From G965230615 sp965230615 (GTDB lineage Bacteria > Pseudomonadota > Gammaproteobacteria > HTCC5015), in assembly GCA_965230615.1 (NCBI GenBank), contig OZ246012.1, forward strand, positions 4,154,001 through 4,218,000: 64,000 bases of DNA, read 5' to 3'. A program made the translations under genes and the position numbers. Of this stretch, positions 35,203 through 44,342 are shown one piece after another. The notes under the pieces are model-generated. The model searched no databases. It had not been told where the DNA came from and saw only the letters and a program-made list of their open reading frames with translations. Position 1 is the stretch's first letter. Every line of letters begins with the position of its first letter.

Positions 35203-35889
35203 TTAGGCATCATCGCAAAAATCGCGCATGTATTCATTCAGTGATACGCCAGCTTGATTTTTAAAGTGATTGTTGCTTGTTTGCAGAGCATTGATGCGGT
35301 CAAGGCGGAAATGACGAAAGTCGTTGCGCAGTTCGCACCAGGCAACGAGTGTCCAGGTGTTACCCCAAAAATATAAACCGAGTGGCCTGATAGTGCGGCT
35401 AGAGCGCTGATTGTCTGCACGTGTGTAGTCGAGTTCTATATACAGCTGTTGTTTTATTGCATGTCGCAGTGCAGGTAAATGTTCAGTGGTGGCAGCATCA
35501 ATGTGGAAGTCAGGGACGAGAATATTTTCTTGTCGGGTGGACTGTTTAAGCCGGTCAGGGAGAACCGCCGTTATTTTGTCAATTGCCTGCTGTGCGGCTT
35601 GCGCCATACTCGTGTCAGCCCAAGCCTGTATCATACGAGCGCCAACAACGAGTGCTTCGATTTCTGTTTCGGTAAACATCAATGGCGGAATATCGAAGCC
35701 AGCTCGTAAACGATAACCAATACCAGCTTCACCCTCAATAGGCACACCCGATAAAGACAGTGCTTGTATATCGCGGTAAATAGTGCGCTCTGAAACTTGC
35801 AGTGTTTCAGCCAGATGAGCCGCTGTCACTGTATAGCGACAGCCGCGTAAGGTTGTAAGCAGTTGGAACAGTCTTTCTGCCTTGCGCAT
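35203..35889 (-). CDS. YafY-type transcriptional regulator (HTH plus WYL)
   Basis: This 228-residue regulator has an N-terminal DeoR-like winged HTH (about 1-60: LAETLQVSERTIYRDIQALSLSGV) and a WYL domain (about 135-215, with FWGNTWTLVAWCELRNDFRHFRLDRI). WYL proteins bind ligands or nucleic acid and often respond to DNA damage or stress. The neighbour tag, transcribed from the same direction 26 bp downstream, may be its target. The ligand is unknown. Confidence 0.85.
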   Translation of the reverse strand: MRKAERLFQLLTTLRGCRYTVTAAHLAETLQVSERTIYRDIQALSLSGVPIEGEAGIGYRLRAGFDIPPLMFTETEIEALVVGARMIQAWADTSMAQAAQQAIDKITAVLPDRLKQSTRQENILVPDFHIDAATTEHLPALRHAIKQQLYIELDYTRADNQRSSRTIRPLGLYFWGNTWTLVAWCELRNDFRHFRLDRINALQTSNNHFKNQAGVSLNEYMRDFCDDA

Positions 35890-36077
35890 AAGTTATCCGA
35901 TAAGTTATGTGTTCAGATCGATGCTATGACAGCCCGTGATGTCACCTTTGATATTCTCTGGGGTTGATTCATCAAAGGCTGTCTGTGGCTCGCTAATGAT
36001 AATGTGACTGCTAAATGATTGCTATAGACTTTTGTGAGTCATATCGCAGGTATAGCAGCTGGTGAATCTACAGTACA

Positions 36078-36518
36078 TTAAACCATATAGGCTTGTTTAA
36101 AGGCCTCTGATGGCTCAATAGCTTGAGAAATACTCATAATAAGTCCATTGGGATCCCGAAACATAAAATGTCGCTCGCCCCATTCTTCGTCTTTGGGGGC
36201 ATGAATCAGGTTTAGTTTATCAGTGGGCAGTTGCTCGTATAAAGTATCAACATCCTCAACCATCAAGACATAGAATATGCCTTGGCCTGGATAAACCTCC
36301 CATAAATTGTCAGGGTTGTTGTCAGGTGTGAGGCGCATTAAGCCGATTTCGGGCGCTGAGCCTTCAGCGGCCTGTAATTGAATATAGTTCTCATTTTCAA
36401 AGAGAATATTGAAGCCGAGTAAATCAACATAAAATGCTTTAGATTCAGCAAGTTTCTCAGTAACTATGCCAGTGTAAGTGCCGGTGTAAGTATTGCCATT
36501 AGGCTGTGTTGTTTGCAT
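36078..36518 (-). CDS. VOC-superfamily (glyoxalase-like) protein
   Basis: This 146-residue protein has the paired beta-alpha-beta-beta-beta modules of the vicinal-oxygen-chelate fold: YTGIVTEKLAESKAFYVDLLGF at the start and GERHFMFRDPNGLIMSISQ at the end. A GGAG ribosome-binding site precedes the ATG. Members include glyoxalases, fosfomycin/bleomycin-binding proteins and dioxygenases; the motif does not decide among them. It is monocistronic. Confidence 0.82.
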   Translation of the reverse strand: MQTTQPNGNTYTGTYTGIVTEKLAESKAFYVDLLGFNILFENENYIQLQAAEGSAPEIGLMRLTPDNNPDNLWEVYPGQGIFYVLMVEDVDTLYEQLPTDKLNLIHAPKDEEWGERHFMFRDPNGLIMSISQAIEPSEAFKQAYMV

Positions 36519-36665
36519 ATAAGTCTCCTAGGTAAAAAAGTACATGTAATATGTTGAGCGCAGTATATGCAGTGGCTACTGACAGCGTTGTGTCAGTAGT
36601 GTTGTCTGTAGGGGGCGTCGGCTGATCAGCCTCTTACAAAGTGTCGTTCAAAATACAGGCTGGCA

Positions 36666-37091
36666 TCATTGCGAGAAGGTGTTTTTGAGGTCGTTTAAAA
36701 TGGCTTGGTAGAGCGGGTTGCAAAACGCTGCGACACGGTGATCACCGCCAGCCCAGCTGGCGGTCCAAGTGACAAATGTTGAGTTGTCGGTACTGACGGA
36801 AAATGCTCGTACTTCAGCAATATAGTGACTGACGCTATTCTTATCGATGGGAGCAGGGCCGTCATCCAGACGGTAACGGAAGGTATGTTGCGTGTCGTCC
36901 AGTGCTAATAATGTTTCATGCAAGGCGCCATTTAAGATTCGTTGAGCACCCACTTGGTCGCCAGCTTTATCGCTGATTTTCTGCACGCTTTCAATGACAT
37001 TCGGTGCCCAAGATAAATTATGAAAATCGCGTAACCGTGGCCAAACCTCCGTGAGTGCCGAAGTTATTACTATAGAGTTATAACAGGCCAT
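36666..37091 (-). CDS. SRPBCC (START-like) lipid- or ligand-binding protein
   Basis: This 141-residue protein of the polyketide cyclase / SRPBCC fold starts with an AAGGAG ribosome-binding site. The family signs are VWPRLRDFHNLSWAPNVIESVQ (N-terminal helices), the central RYRLDDGPAP strands and a C-terminal helix (FCNPLYQAILNDLKNTF). Such proteins hold hydrophobic ligands in a deep cavity. No catalytic residue can be pointed out. It lies 148 bp upstream of the VOC gene on the same strand. Confidence 0.75.
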   Translation of the reverse strand: MACYNSIVITSALTEVWPRLRDFHNLSWAPNVIESVQKISDKAGDQVGAQRILNGALHETLLALDDTQHTFRYRLDDGPAPIDKNSVSHYIAEVRAFSVSTDNSTFVTWTASWAGGDHRVAAFCNPLYQAILNDLKNTFSQ

Positions 37092-37254
37092 AACGACTCC
37101 TTATGGATTATTGGGCAGAGAGCTTTGCTGTTGAAACTGCTCATTGCTGTAAAGTAACGATATCAAATCAGTATATTCGGTAAATATGAATATGACTTTG
37201 CAAGCATATTATTAAGTCGTTATAGTTGGGCTATTACTAAGTTTGGAGCTTATT

Positions 37255-37557
37255 GTGTCTAAAAGCATGTGGGTGTGGATTGCTGTCGGTATGTCTTGTT
37301 TGTTATTGAGTATGCAATTGCTGTTTGGTACGCAGTCTTTGCATACTGAAGGGCATTTGCCTTTGTTAATGGTGTTGTTAATGAGTGAGTTTGGCTTTGT
37401 GTTATGTTGTATTGGTGGCTACATAGCCTCAGATATTCTCAAAAAACAGGGTATCACCAGTAAAATGCTGTTGGGTTTGACCTTGTGTGCAGTATTTGCG
37501 ATGGTTTTTTTATGGCGAATTATTTTGCTTTATCCGGCGACAGGGGCTGCTGCCTAG
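37255..37557 (+). CDS. Small three-TM membrane protein
   Basis: I place the start at the GTG at 37255 (product begins MSKSMWVW), because GGAG lies 6 bases upstream; a TTG at 37243 would overlap that site. The 100-residue protein has three hydrophobic segments (about 5-25, 39-60 and 72-92) and a short cytosolic loop (SDILKKQGITSK). I do not recognise the family. It is convergent with mgtE and ends just before a 9-bp tandem repeat. Confidence 0.6.
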   Translation: MSKSMWVWIAVGMSCLLLSMQLLFGTQSLHTEGHLPLLMVLLMSEFGFVLCCIGGYIASDILKKQGITSKMLLGLTLCAVFAMVFLWRIILLYPATGAAA

Positions 37558-37560
37558 CTT

Positions 37561-37596
37561 GCCCAATTTGCCCAATTTGCCCAATTTGCCCAATTT
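37561..37596. repeat. Four perfect 9-bp tandem repeats between convergent genes
   Basis: GCCCAATTT occurs four times in a row and fills almost the whole gap between the small membrane gene and the mgtE stop codon at 37598. It is a likely slippage-prone site. Confidence 0.97.
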
Positions 37597-37597
37597 G

Positions 37598-38953
37598 CTA
37601 GAGCAATACCATTGTAGCAATGCCTAGAAATGCCATAAAGCCAATCACGTCAGTGACTGTCGTTAAAATCACCCCGCCAGCCAATGCAGGGTCAATCTTA
37701 AATTTACGTAGAATAAAGGGAATGGCGACGCCTGCAAAGGCAGCAATAAGCAGGTTGATAATAAGCGCAGTGCCAATAACAAGACCAATTGCCTGACTAT
37801 GGAACCATAAGGTCGCCACGACGGCTACCACTGCTGCCCATAAAACGCCATTGAGAAAGCCCACTGCCATTTCTTTGAATAACAGTGGGTAGCGATTACT
37901 CCGACCAATTTGGCCAAGGGCTTGGGCACGAATAACCAACGTCAGTGTTTGGCTGCCAGCAATGCCGCCCATACTGGCCACAATCGGCATCAGTATAGCT
38001 AAAGCGACAATTTGTTCAATGGTAGCTTCAAATAAGCCTATCACGCCAGCGGCGATCAGTGCGGTAATCAGGTTAGTGCCTAACCATAAAGAGCGTCGAC
38101 GCGTGCTTTTAAAGATTGGTGCGAACAGATCCTCATCTTCATTCAAGCCAGCCATATTCATGACGGACTTGCCTGCTTCATCAACAATGACATCGACGAC
38201 ATCATCAATAGTGATACGCCCGATAAGGTTGTCATATTCATCAATCACAGGCGCAGATATGAGATCGTGATCTTTAAAGAGTTGAGCAACATCGTTGTCT
38301 GGCATATAAACCGGAATAGGCGCTTCTTCTGTATCAATAAACTCAGATACGGTTTTATCGGGCTGGTTAACCAAAATACTGTGCAAGCTTATTGTGCCCA
38401 GATAGCGATTAAAGCGATTCACAACCATCAGGCGATCCGTGTTTTCCGGTAATTCTTCCAGGCGACGCAAGTAGCGTAATACAACATCGAGTGTGGCATC
38501 TGGCCTGACAGTGACGACATTCAGGTCCATGAGTCCGCCAGCTGTATTTTCCGGGTAGGATAAGATAGCTTCAACCTGTTGCAGGCGTTGCTTATCCATG
38601 CTGGTTAAAGTATTGCGAATCACTGTTTCAGGCAGAGATAAGATCAAGTCTGCCATATCATCAGCTTCTAAATGTTCTACGGCGGCAAGCACTTCTTCGG
38701 TGCCCATTTCCTGAATAACGGTATCACGCACAGCCTCGCCAAGCTCGACCAGCACCTCACCCTCAAGGTCAGGATCGACCATTTCCCAAATGAATTTACG
38801 CTCTCGCAGTGTCACCGATTCAAGTACATCGGCAATTTCAGAGGGATGCAGGGCATTTAGCATGCGACTGGCCTGTTGCATAGTGCCACTTTCAAGCTGT
38901 TGCTTGAAAGAGCTGACGCGGTCGGTTGTATGCTCTGCGCTGTTGTCGCTCAT
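37598..38953 (-). CDS. mgtE: Magnesium transporter MgtE
   Basis: This 451-residue Mg2+ channel has the N-terminal superhelical domain (about 1-130), two CBS domains (about 135-255, starting SYPENTAGGLMDLNVVTV), a connecting helix and five TM helices (about 285-450). Conserved pore residues appear in SMGGIAGSQTLTLVIR and in DPALAGGVILTTVTDVIGF. MgtE imports Mg2+ and closes when cytosolic Mg2+ binds the CBS domains. It is the last gene of the rpoN/PTS-Ntr strand, 149 bp after ptsO, a placement common in gammaproteobacteria and betaproteobacteria. Confidence 0.95.
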   Translation of the reverse strand: MSDNSAEHTTDRVSSFKQQLESGTMQQASRMLNALHPSEIADVLESVTLRERKFIWEMVDPDLEGEVLVELGEAVRDTVIQEMGTEEVLAAVEHLEADDMADLILSLPETVIRNTLTSMDKQRLQQVEAILSYPENTAGGLMDLNVVTVRPDATLDVVLRYLRRLEELPENTDRLMVVNRFNRYLGTISLHSILVNQPDKTVSEFIDTEEAPIPVYMPDNDVAQLFKDHDLISAPVIDEYDNLIGRITIDDVVDVIVDEAGKSVMNMAGLNEDEDLFAPIFKSTRRRSLWLGTNLITALIAAGVIGLFEATIEQIVALAILMPIVASMGGIAGSQTLTLVIRAQALGQIGRSNRYPLLFKEMAVGFLNGVLWAAVVAVVATLWFHSQAIGLVIGTALIINLLIAAFAGVAIPFILRKFKIDPALAGGVILTTVTDVIGFMAFLGIATMVLL

Positions 38954-39102
38954 TTGGTCCTTCTCTGGTACCTCATGATAAAGGCTAAGTGTAGCAAGGA
39001 CGCTATCGAAGAGGAAAAAACTTTTTATTAAGTCAGGAGAACCTAAAGTGATATATGACGTTGGTTGTCAATTATGAACAACGGCGAACTGCTCATTCAT
39101 GG

Positions 39103-39372
39103 CTATTCGCCTTCACCAAAGCGGTCATTAATAAGCTGCTCGATTTGTTGTAAGGCGGTTTCTTCATCGCTACCTTCAATGCGCAGTGTCAATTCAGTGC
39201 CTTGACTGGCTGCTAACATCATAACACCCATGATGCTTTTACTGTTGGCTTTACGTTCGGCATGAATCAGCTCGATATTCGCTTCAAACGTTGAGGCCAA
39301 GGCCACCAGCTTAGCGGCTGCACGTGCATGTAATCCAAGCTTATTGATAATGGTAATCTGTTTTTCAATCAT
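39103..39372 (-). CDS. ptsO: HPr-family phosphocarrier NPr
   Basis: This 89-residue HPr-like protein has the phospho-accepting His15 in GLHARAAAK and a Ser46 in SIMGVMML. It relays phosphate from EI-Ntr to EIIA-Ntr (PtsN). Unlike enterobacterial NPr, it keeps the Ser46 context known as the HprK site, and an hprK gene is in the same cluster, so regulatory Ser phosphorylation is likely. Gene order rapZ, EIIA-Man, ptsO with gaps of 7 and 27 bp shows an operon. Confidence 0.93.
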   Translation of the reverse strand: MIEKQITIINKLGLHARAAAKLVALASTFEANIELIHAERKANSKSIMGVMMLAASQGTELTLRIEGSDEETALQQIEQLINDRFGEGE

Positions 39373-39399
39373 TACGCTTAATCACTATGGGGTTATAGG

Positions 39400-39792
39400 T
39401 TATTTATCTCGCTCAAAAATACTTTCCTGCCCAGCCGTCAAGGCTTTATTGGCGAGCTTGTCTAAAGGCAGGTTAGCGTAATTGAGTGCTTTTATCACCA
39501 TGGGTAAGTTTATACCCGTTACAACTTTTACCATGGGGTGCTGGTGGGCTGCCTTTAAGGCAATATTGCAGGGAGTTGCGCCAAAAATATCACTTAAGAC
39601 CAATACGCCGTCACCAGAGTCTAGGCTCTGTAAGCTTTTTTCGGCTTGTGCTAACTTGCTGTCGTAATCGCTATCGGTTTTGATGGAAATGACTTTGACA
39701 GCAGTAGGCAAGGCGCCAAAGATATCTGTGGCGGTTTTTAATATGTCATTGCCAATCCCGTTATGGGTGATGATAAGAAGCCCGATGCTCAT
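39400..39792 (-). CDS. Mannose-type PTS EIIA protein
   Basis: This 130-residue EIIA of the mannose family has phospho-accepting His10 in LLIITHNGIG and the subunit-interface motif LSDIFGATPCNIAL. It stands without IIB, IIC or IID genes, so it is probably regulatory rather than part of a sugar transporter, receiving phosphate from NPr. It lies 7 bp after rapZ and 27 bp before ptsO. Confidence 0.9.
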   Translation of the reverse strand: MSIGLLIITHNGIGNDILKTATDIFGALPTAVKVISIKTDSDYDSKLAQAEKSLQSLDSGDGVLVLSDIFGATPCNIALKAAHQHPMVKVVTGINLPMVIKALNYANLPLDKLANKALTAGQESIFERDK

Positions 39793-39799
39793 TGTTTAT

Positions 39800-40657
39800 T
39801 CACGATAACTCCCTATGTCGAACTGTGATGTTATCGCTTTTCTGTCGAAAAATCCCAGCTAATTTTTCACATATGTAGACAGATCGATGTTGTCCGCCAT
39901 TACAACCAACCGAGATTGTCATGTAGCGACGATTTTCCGCTTCATATTGTGGCAGCCATGCTGCAAGAAATGTCTCAATGGAGCTGATCATATCGCTAAC
40001 CAGTACCTGTTGCGATAAAAATGATTGCACCGGACTATCCAGGCCGGTTAGCGGCCGTAGTTCCTGTACCCAATGCGGGTTAGGCAAGCAGCGCACGTCA
40101 AAAATAAAGTCAGTATCACCAGGCACACCGTGTTTAAAGCCAAAAGACTGGAATAATATTGATAAGCCGCTGGATTCGGCGTTTGTTCGAACCCGGTCAA
40201 TCATCAGTTGTCGCAACTGGTGAATGGTTTTACTGGTACTGTCGACGACTAAGTCGGCATTTTCCTGGACGACACTGAGTAACTGTCGTTCTTTAACAAT
40301 AGCATCAATCAACGGTAAACCGTCATGTGATAAGGGGTGTAGGCGCCGCGTTTCACTGAAGCGCTTAATCAGAACTTCATCGTCAGCATGTAAGAAAATC
40401 ACCTGGACATCAATGCCTTGCTGTCTAAGCTGTTCTAAATGCTGAGGGAAGTATTGAAAGCCATCCGTATTACTACGAGCATCTATACCAACAGCCACCT
40501 GATTATAAAGTGATGAGTCCTTATTAAATTCGGCTACAAAGCCTGGCAGTAATGCCGGTGGCAGATTATCCGTACAGAAGTAGTCCTCATCCTCAAGTGT
40601 ATGCAAAGCCACCGTTTTACCGGAGCCTGATAAGCCACTAATGACAATGAGTTTCAT
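39800..40657 (-). CDS. rapZ: RNase adapter protein RapZ
   Basis: This 285-residue protein has an N-terminal Walker A (GLSGSGKT, 8-15), the Walker B region (VIFLHADDE) and the C-terminal RNA/metabolite-binding motif GCNGGQHRSVY. In E. coli RapZ binds glucosamine-6-phosphate and guides RNase E to the small RNA GlmZ. Whether a GlmZ-like RNA exists here is unknown; in many bacteria rapZ simply travels with ptsN and ptsO, as here. The usual Thr of the C-terminal GCTGG motif is Asn. Confidence 0.95.
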   Translation of the reverse strand: MKLIVISGLSGSGKTVALHTLEDEDYFCTDNLPPALLPGFVAEFNKDSSLYNQVAVGIDARSNTDGFQYFPQHLEQLRQQGIDVQVIFLHADDEVLIKRFSETRRLHPLSHDGLPLIDAIVKERQLLSVVQENADLVVDSTSKTIHQLRQLMIDRVRTNAESSGLSILFQSFGFKHGVPGDTDFIFDVRCLPNPHWVQELRPLTGLDSPVQSFLSQQVLVSDMISSIETFLAAWLPQYEAENRRYMTISVGCNGGQHRSVYICEKLAGIFRQKSDNITVRHRELS

Positions 40658-40759
40658 ACGCTTATATTATTTAAATAAGGAAATCAGAAGTAAGCTTATT
40701 CTAGCGGCTTTTAATCGCCTTAGTAATAGGCAGTGCTCTCTTGCTTGCGCTTTTGTGTC

Positions 40760-41698
40760 TTAGTTCTTATTCCCGTTGCTCATTAAGCTGGTTTGTCGTT
40801 CAATTAACTCAGAACTGGCATCATAGCCACGGGTTTTTAGCAGGTAATTTAGCACGGCTGCTTCAACCATCACGGCCAAGTTACGGCCAGGTCCAACCGG
40901 TAAGCTGGTTTCAGTAATATCAACCCCCATAATCTGGCGGATTGAGTTGCAACTGCTCAAGCGGTCGAGGTTTTCGTGCTGTTCGCTGGGAATAAGGTTA
41001 ATGATCAAGCGCAGATATTTGCTCAGTTTAATGGCGCCATCGCCATACATTTCACGAATATTGAGAATACCCAGCCCACGTACTTCCAGTAAGTCTTGTA
41101 ATAACGGTGGAGAGCTGCCTGAGATAATATCGGGGGCAATGCGGGAGAACTCCGGCGCATCATCGGCGATCAGACGGTGCCCACGTGATACCAGCTCTAA
41201 GGCAAGTTCGCTTTTACCGATACTGCTTTCGCCGGTTAATAAAATGCCGACGCTGGTTACCTCCATATACACGCCGTGCAATGTTTGTTTATCAGCCAGC
41301 ATATTGCTGAGTATGTAGCGCAAGGTGGTTACCAACTCATTACTGGGCAGTGGGCAGGCCAGTAGGGCAATATTGGTTTTGTCGGCAAGTTTTATCAGAT
41401 GATCAGGGGCGATCAGGCCGTCAGCAATAATAATCGCGAAGGTATTGCCCGAGAAAATCTTATCGAGCAGGCCTTGCTCTTCGCTGGCGGACAGACTTTT
41501 AAGGTAATCCATTTCAATTTTCCCAATCACCTGCACATGGTTCTGATGAATGGGATTTAAGTGGCCGATGACTTTAGGGTGGCTGCCCCAGCTAAAATCT
41601 TTGATATCACGGCTTTGCGCCTGTTGCCCGCCCAACCAGCCGAGCTCAAACCGGGCTTGTAACGATTCGACCAGCTTGGCAACTGAAGTCGCGCGCAT
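40760..41698 (-). CDS. hprK: HPr(Ser) kinase/phosphorylase
   Basis: This 312-residue enzyme has Walker A GESSIGKSE (156-164, Lys162), the catalytic His141 region, the acidic pair Asp179/Asp180 and the family signature EVRGLGILNIREMYG (205-219). It phosphorylates or dephosphorylates HPr at Ser46; the ptsO product nearby carries that Ser. The Walker A has Ser-Ser where most members have Ser-Gly, and the usual ADDxV context reads ADDAPEF. HprK is absent from enterobacteria and pseudomonads but occurs in other proteobacteria, so it marks the lineage. It overlaps no neighbour; ptsN ends 7 bp upstream. Confidence 0.93.
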   Translation of the reverse strand: MRATSVAKLVESLQARFELGWLGGQQAQSRDIKDFSWGSHPKVIGHLNPIHQNHVQVIGKIEMDYLKSLSASEEQGLLDKIFSGNTFAIIIADGLIAPDHLIKLADKTNIALLACPLPSNELVTTLRYILSNMLADKQTLHGVYMEVTSVGILLTGESSIGKSELALELVSRGHRLIADDAPEFSRIAPDIISGSSPPLLQDLLEVRGLGILNIREMYGDGAIKLSKYLRLIINLIPSEQHENLDRLSSCNSIRQIMGVDITETSLPVGPGRNLAVMVEAAVLNYLLKTRGYDASSELIERQTSLMSNGNKN

Positions 41699-41705
41699 TG
41701 TGAGC

Positions 41706-42176
41706 CTAGGCGGTCATGCTTTTGGGTTGCCAGTGGGTGATCAGTTCATATAGATTTTCATTGCTGGCACTGTCACGCAGCATTTGGCAAAACGCCGAAT
41801 CGCTGAACATTTCAGCGGCTTCTGCCAGGATTTTCAGATGTGTTTCATTGCAATTTTCTGGCACGATAAGCGCAAATAGAAGGTCAACTGGCTTGCGGTC
41901 ATTGGCATCGTAATCAATGCCTTCACTCAGGGTGACGAAAGCAATGGCTGCCTGTTGTAAGGTGGGCAGGCGGCAGTGTGGAATAGCGACCCCGGAGCCG
42001 AGTGCTGTGCTACCCAGTCGCTCACGTTCGAGCAATTTGTCAAAGATAGCGTCTTTATCTAAGCCTGCCTGGCTGCTGGCTAAAAATACACTTAATTTTT
42101 CTAATGCACGTTTACGGCTGCTTGCATCGTCATGGCAAGCCACTCGGTCCGGGGATATAAAGCTGTTAATCGTCAT
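41706..42176 (-). CDS. ptsN: Nitrogen-regulatory PTS EIIA protein
   Basis: This 156-residue EIIA-Ntr has phospho-accepting His67 in GVAIPHCRL and the ERERLGSTALG motif before it. It takes phosphate from NPr and regulates potassium and phosphate transport, sigma-54-related processes and envelope stress in other bacteria. It sits between hpf (27 bp upstream) and hprK, the standard rpoN-cluster position. Confidence 0.95.
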   Translation of the reverse strand: MTINSFISPDRVACHDDASSRKRALEKLSVFLASSQAGLDKDAIFDKLLERERLGSTALGSGVAIPHCRLPTLQQAAIAFVTLSEGIDYDANDRKPVDLLFALIVPENCNETHLKILAEAAEMFSDSAFCQMLRDSASNENLYELITHWQPKSMTA

Positions 42177-42203
42177 GCTTTAAACATTAATCGCTATCGT
42201 TGC

Positions 42204-42533
42204 TTAGTGTTGTTGAATAATACCGGCTTTTTCTTTTTTATGATGATCAGTCAGTTTTTCTTTATGTTTTAGGATTTGACGATCAAGTTTATCAATTAAG
42301 CCATCAATCGCGGCATACATATCATCGTGCACCGAGTTGGCGTGGACGCTACCTTTGCCACCAGCAACTTGCATTGTTGCATCGGCAATATGGCGGACTT
42401 TATCAACTTCAAGCACTACATGGACCTGCGTCACATGATCAAAGTGCCTTTCCAGACGGTTCATTTTATCTTGCACATAGGCTCGCAAAGAGTCAGTGAG
42501 ATCGACATGGTGTCCAGTAATATTGATATGCAT
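42204..42533 (-). CDS. hpf: Ribosome hibernation-promoting factor, short form
   Basis: This 109-residue protein of the YfiA/HPF family (INITGHHVDLTDSLRAYVQDKM at the start, DDMYAAIDGLIDKLDRQILKHK near the end) binds the 30S subunit and stabilises inactive 70S/100S ribosomes in stationary phase. The length shows the short form, without the C-terminal dimerisation domain. It follows rpoN by 129 bp in the order found in most gammaproteobacteria. Confidence 0.95.
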   Translation of the reverse strand: MHINITGHHVDLTDSLRAYVQDKMNRLERHFDHVTQVHVVLEVDKVRHIADATMQVAGGKGSVHANSVHDDMYAAIDGLIDKLDRQILKHKEKLTDHHKKEKAGIIQQH

Positions 42534-42662
42534 GCGAATTCTCCTATCATTTTATATTGCTTAAACTGTTACTGCAAAATCGTTTTTAACCCCAGTTAAT
42601 CTGGATGGGGTAAAGCTCCCGTTTATATAGATATAGTCCTTTTTTTTGCCAAATAGTTTGCT

Positions 42663-44123
42663 TTAAGTGAGACGTTTGCGCTCATTAGAAGGCGGTATCG
42701 ACATACTTTCCCGGTATTTGGCTACGGTTCGCCGGGCAACATTGATGCCTTGCTCGTCCAGGGTTTTGGCAATTTTGCTGTCGCTCAACGGTTTTATGCT
42801 GTCTTCGGCCGCGATCAGCTTCTTGATCATGGCTCGAATGGCGGTTGCTGAGCATTCTCCACCATCGGCAGTGCTGACGTGACTGGAGAAAAAGTGCTTA
42901 AATTCGTAGATGCCTCTCGGCGTATGCATGTATTTCTGATTGGTTACCCGGGAAATCGTTGACTCATGCATGCTGAGGGCTTCAGCGACATCTCTTAGCA
43001 CCAGCGGCTTCATGGCTTCTTCGCCATATTCAAGAAAAGCACGCTGACGTTCTACAATCGTGATGGCAACCCGGTGAATAGTATCGTTGCGGCTTTGCAA
43101 ACTTTTCAGAAACCAGCGGGCTTCCTGCAGGTTGCTTTTCAGGTAGTTATTATCCTGGCTCTTATCGGCACGCCGGATCATATTGGCATACATTGAATTG
43201 ATACGCAACTTAGGCGCCAAATCCGGGTTTAGATCAACCCGCCAGAGGCCATTACGCTTGCTGACAAAGACATCAGGTACAATATATTCGGTGTGTGAGC
43301 TACTGACGGATGCGCCTGGTTTAGGGTTGAGCGATTGAATTAGCAGCTCTGCATCGAGCAACTCCTGGTCATCTGCTTTAGTGAGGCGCTTCAAACGAGC
43401 ATAATCATGTGCGGCCAATAGCTCCAGGTGGCTTTCAAGGATGGTTTGTGCCAATGTGTAGCCAGGTGTGTCAGGTGGATAGGTTTGTAGTTGCAAACGC
43501 AAACATTCCGCCGGACTTCTCGCGGCTACCCCAATTGGATCAAGGTGTTGCACGCGGGTAAGTACAGCCTCCACTTCGTCGAATTCGATTTCATATTCGG
43601 TGGGTAAGGTGCTGTGAATTTGATCCAGGTCTTCGGCCAGATAGCCATCTTCAGTAATCGCGTCAATAATGGCGGTCGCAATCGCTCTGTCGGTGTTACT
43701 CATTGGCAACAGCTCTAATTGCCACATAAGGTGTTCTTGTAGGGTGAGATCGTTGCAGTCTTGACGCTCATAAATCTCACGGTCTGGCATATCGTCGGTG
43801 GCTTTGCTGGTATAACTATTTTCCCAGTCATTATCCCAGTTGCTATCCAAGGGAATATCGCTGTCAGTGGCTACCGTATCCTGCTCACCGCTATTGTTGG
43901 TGGCCTCATCTGCGGTGCTAAGGGGTTGTTCTACCTCGTTTTCGCTGGCTTTCTCCGCACTATGGTCTTCTTCCTCTATTTCCAGCATGGGGTTCGAGTC
44001 AAGGACCTGCTGAATTTCATTTTGCAGCTCGATAGAAGGTAGTTGCAACAGCTTGATCGCCTGCTGCAGTTGCGGCGTCATGGTGAGCTGTTGGCCTAGC
44101 CTTAATTGTAACGTTTGCTTCAT
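42663..44123 (-). CDS. rpoN: RNA polymerase sigma-54 factor
   Basis: This 486-residue sigma-54 has a Gln/Leu-rich activator-interacting region I (about 1-50, QQLTMTPQLQQAIKLLQL), a variable acidic region II (about 50-115), the core-binding domain, the HTH (about 380-405: LRDVAEALSMHESTISRVT) and the C-terminal RpoN box ARRTVAKYRE (463-472). It directs transcription from -24/-12 promoters with enhancer-binding activators. It follows lptB by 219 bp. Confidence 0.97.
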   Translation of the reverse strand: MKQTLQLRLGQQLTMTPQLQQAIKLLQLPSIELQNEIQQVLDSNPMLEIEEEDHSAEKASENEVEQPLSTADEATNNSGEQDTVATDSDIPLDSNWDNDWENSYTSKATDDMPDREIYERQDCNDLTLQEHLMWQLELLPMSNTDRAIATAIIDAITEDGYLAEDLDQIHSTLPTEYEIEFDEVEAVLTRVQHLDPIGVAARSPAECLRLQLQTYPPDTPGYTLAQTILESHLELLAAHDYARLKRLTKADDQELLDAELLIQSLNPKPGASVSSSHTEYIVPDVFVSKRNGLWRVDLNPDLAPKLRINSMYANMIRRADKSQDNNYLKSNLQEARWFLKSLQSRNDTIHRVAITIVERQRAFLEYGEEAMKPLVLRDVAEALSMHESTISRVTNQKYMHTPRGIYEFKHFFSSHVSTADGGECSATAIRAMIKKLIAAEDSIKPLSDSKIAKTLDEQGINVARRTVAKYRESMSIPPSNERKRLT

Positions 44124-44342
44124 GTATTAAATTTTATCCTGTTACTTGCAGCGGATAAATGACTTGTGACGCAAAAATTTTAATTGCTGACCGATAAAAG
44201 CCAAGTGCGAAAAGATGTGCTATGCTTAGTAGTTGATGTCTGTTAAAAGCAAGCATGTGTTTATCCACCTGTTATCTGGTGTGCACTATCATCAGCATTG
44301 GCATCGTCAACTGTGACGTCATATTTTTAAGTCTATCATCAT

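Noticed and set aside
43761..44042. Plus-strand 93-codon frame inside rpoN
   Set aside because: Antisense shadow of the acidic region II of sigma-54.
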